From positions 1-64,000 of the forward strand of contig NZ_FXTS01000010.1 of NCBI RefSeq assembly GCF_900182785.1: 64,000 nucleotides of DNA, read 5' to 3'. The DNA is from Oceanospirillum linum. GTDB taxonomy: Bacteria; Pseudomonadota; Gammaproteobacteria; Pseudomonadales; Halomonadaceae. Shown here one piece after another: positions 62,762 through 64,000 of the stretch; the stretch's first letter is position 1, and each line of letters begins with the position of its first letter. The position numbers and the translations under genes are program-made. The notes beneath the pieces were generated by a model. That model was not told the DNA's origin. It made no database searches and saw only the letters and a list, made by a program, of their open reading frames with translations.

Positions 62762-63295
62762 TCAGCAGGTAGGCCTTGATTCCCTTTTGGTTTTCTTTCC
62801 CTCATCGCCAGCCTCCATCACCAACAACTGTCGCTTGCGGGCAATTCCCCACCGATACCCTGACAAGTCACCATTCTTACGTACCACCCGATGACAGGGA
62901 ATCAACAAGGCCACCTGATTAGCACCGCAGGCACTGGCCACCGCTCGCACAGCCGTAGGCATGCCTAATCTTTCTGCCAGCTGGCTGTAGCTGATCGTTT
63001 CACCAAAAGGAATATCCTGCAGAGCCTGCCAGACCTGTTGCTGAAAGGCGGTTCCAGCCAGATTAAGCGGCAATTCAGGGAAAGGGGATTGGTTCACCAG
63101 CGCAGAACAGATCTGCTCAAGATATGGCATCAGATGATCGGATCGCTGCCAGTGGCGATCAGGAAAAGCCGCCTCTGCTTCGGCCATCAGAACTTCTGGC
63201 GAGTCGCCAATATAGAGCAGCGACAAACCAGTATTAGCCTGTTGCTCCGCCAGCATAAGAGAACCTAATGGAGATAGTGCGAACTGATAATACAT
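62762..63295 (-). CDS. ogt: Methylated-DNA--protein-cysteine methyltransferase
   Basis: Suicidal repair of O6-alkylguanine. 177 residues: N-terminal ribonuclease-like domain (about 1-90) and the DNA-binding domain with the helix-turn-helix (YSQLAERLGMPTAVRAVASACGAN) and acceptor motif IPCHRVV. No Ada regulatory domain, so it is the Ogt type. A basic tail follows the core (GKKTKRESRPTC). Confidence 0.94.
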   Translation of the reverse strand: MYYQFALSPLGSLMLAEQQANTGLSLLYIGDSPEVLMAEAEAAFPDRHWQRSDHLMPYLEQICSALVNQSPFPELPLNLAGTAFQQQVWQALQDIPFGETISYSQLAERLGMPTAVRAVASACGANQVALLIPCHRVVRKNGDLSGYRWGIARKRQLLVMEAGDEGKKTKRESRPTC

Positions 63296-63328
63296 AAGTA
63301 CTCCTGACAGGGTTGCCGGAGCAGCAAA

Positions 63329-64000
63329 TTATATCGCGGACTGAACCTGACAACGGCCGTTAGCTTTAGCTTTATAAAGATAAGTATCGGCAGCAATGAT
63401 ACCTTCCTGCAAGCTGCCATTCTGATTAATCCTGACGATGCCGGCACTTAAGCTGGTGTTAATCTTACGCCCCAGCACAATAAGGGGTTGGCCGGTCAGC
63501 ATGCCATTAAGGAATTGTAGCTGTTCAATCAGCTCTTTTTCTTTCAATCCGGATAGCAGAGCAAACTCCTCGCCCCCCATTCGAGCCAGCAGCGCTTCAG
63601 GTTCAAAATGATCCGATAACATTCGGGCAATATGGATCAGAACATGATCGCCAATATCGTGACCAAAGCGATCATTGACCTGTTTGAAAAAGTCCAGGTC
63701 GATAATCACTAATGTCTGGGGCTCATCCCGCAAACGGCGGACGCCCTCTTCGAAGAAAGCACGACGATTGGATAAACCGGTTAGTGTGTCCGTGTTCGCT
63801 TGCAAACGCAGATCATGCTCCAGAGAGCGACGCCGGTGCACTTCTCGCTCAAGGGTCTCGTGTTCCTCAGCCAATGTCTTAAACAGACGATAATGAGGGA
63901 GACTGATCATGGCTGAAATAAGTAAAGGAGCCATTACAGGCAGGGAAACCGCAACCGGAATATTGAAGCACCCGGGAGCCCAAAGCAGATAGAAACTATA
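63329..64000 (-). CDS. Diguanylate cyclase (GGDEF), 5' end beyond window
   Basis: Partial gene; the frame stays open to the right edge, so the start is not in the window. The visible 223 residues hold a hydrophobic membrane segment (VAVSLPVMAPLLISAMISL), a short coiled coil (LAEEHETLEREVHRRRSLEHDL) and a complete GGDEF domain beginning DTLTGLSNRRAFFEEG with active motif GGEEF. No RxxD inhibitory site is seen at the usual place five residues before it, so product inhibition may be absent. It should make cyclic-di-GMP at the membrane. Confidence 0.9.
   Translation of the reverse strand, partial: YSFYLLWAPGCFNIPVAVSLPVMAPLLISAMISLPHYRLFKTLAEEHETLEREVHRRRSLEHDLRLQANTDTLTGLSNRRAFFEEGVRRLRDEPQTLVIIDLDFFKQVNDRFGHDIGDHVLIHIARMLSDHFEPEALLARMGGEEFALLSGLKEKELIEQLQFLNGMLTGQPLIVLGRKINTSLSAGIVRINQNGSLQEGIIAADTYLYKAKANGRCQVQSAI

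Overview
The window looks like chromosome of a marine gammaproteobacterium of the Oceanospirillales/Pseudomonadales type. Gene content and order match blocks known from Pseudomonas: ubiE-ubiJ-ubiB-hisE-tatABC, priA-argS-SPOR-hslVU, rpmE, malic enzyme-PBP1A-pilMNOPQ-aroK-aroB-damX-gltBD, hemB-ppk, and fabY. The genus cannot be fixed from sequence alone. About 48 protein genes are supported. No tRNA, rRNA gene, CRISPR array, IS or prophage lies inside the window. The left edge does hold a stringent-type promoter with a boxB/boxA-like leader pointing out of the window, as expected for an rRNA or tRNA operon.

Layout. 1-393: leftward rrn-like promoter/leader and the ppk terminator. 394-3654: hemB-ppk (minus). 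3923-5483: a fatty acid hydroxylase-family protein and elbB (plus). 5484-8309: a three-gene minus operon of two diiron (ODP-like) metallo-beta-lactamase-fold proteins and an HD-GYP protein whose HD dyad is lost. 8582-13864: ubiE-ubiJ-ubiB, then hisE-tatABC from its own promoter; hisI is missing from its usual place. 13962-21487: DUF971 protein, hslVU with a sigma32-like promoter, SPOR protein, argS, priA. 21497-23586: rpmE with a structured leader, then a short NADP-malic enzyme. 23677-26115: an AT-rich three-gene islet (lipoprotein, two-CxxC protein, PDZ membrane protein) bounded by perfect 27-bp direct repeats and inserted into the terminator shared by maeB and mrcA. 26139-36949: mrcA, and divergently pilM-N/O-P-Q, aroK, aroB, damX. 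37268-43208: gltBD with phased repeats and a good sigma70 promoter. 43451-47479: an autoregulated-looking TetR regulator, tapT, a zinc-site-less sirtuin, a frameshifted trmB paralogue, nfo. 47841-51714: a rhodanese-type sulfurtransferase and a TRAP transporter. 52005-55127: an orphan ParA and fabY. 55227-59869: three outer-membrane lipoproteins (LPP20-like, LpoB, COG3014-like) and an alpha/beta hydrolase. 60333-64000: malate synthase G, a pair of REP-like hairpins, ogt, and a diguanylate cyclase cut by the right edge.

The strongest candidates for something new are the terminator-targeting islet and the ODP-ODP-HD-GYP operon. The islet keeps a full terminator at its far end and half of it next to mrcA, so its genes should be read from mrcA. 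The operon suggests an oxygen- or NO-linked cyclic-di-GMP module. Two frame anomalies (pilN/pilO fused in frame, trmB frameshifted) both sit at runs of six G, so each may be slippage or a homopolymer sequencing error.
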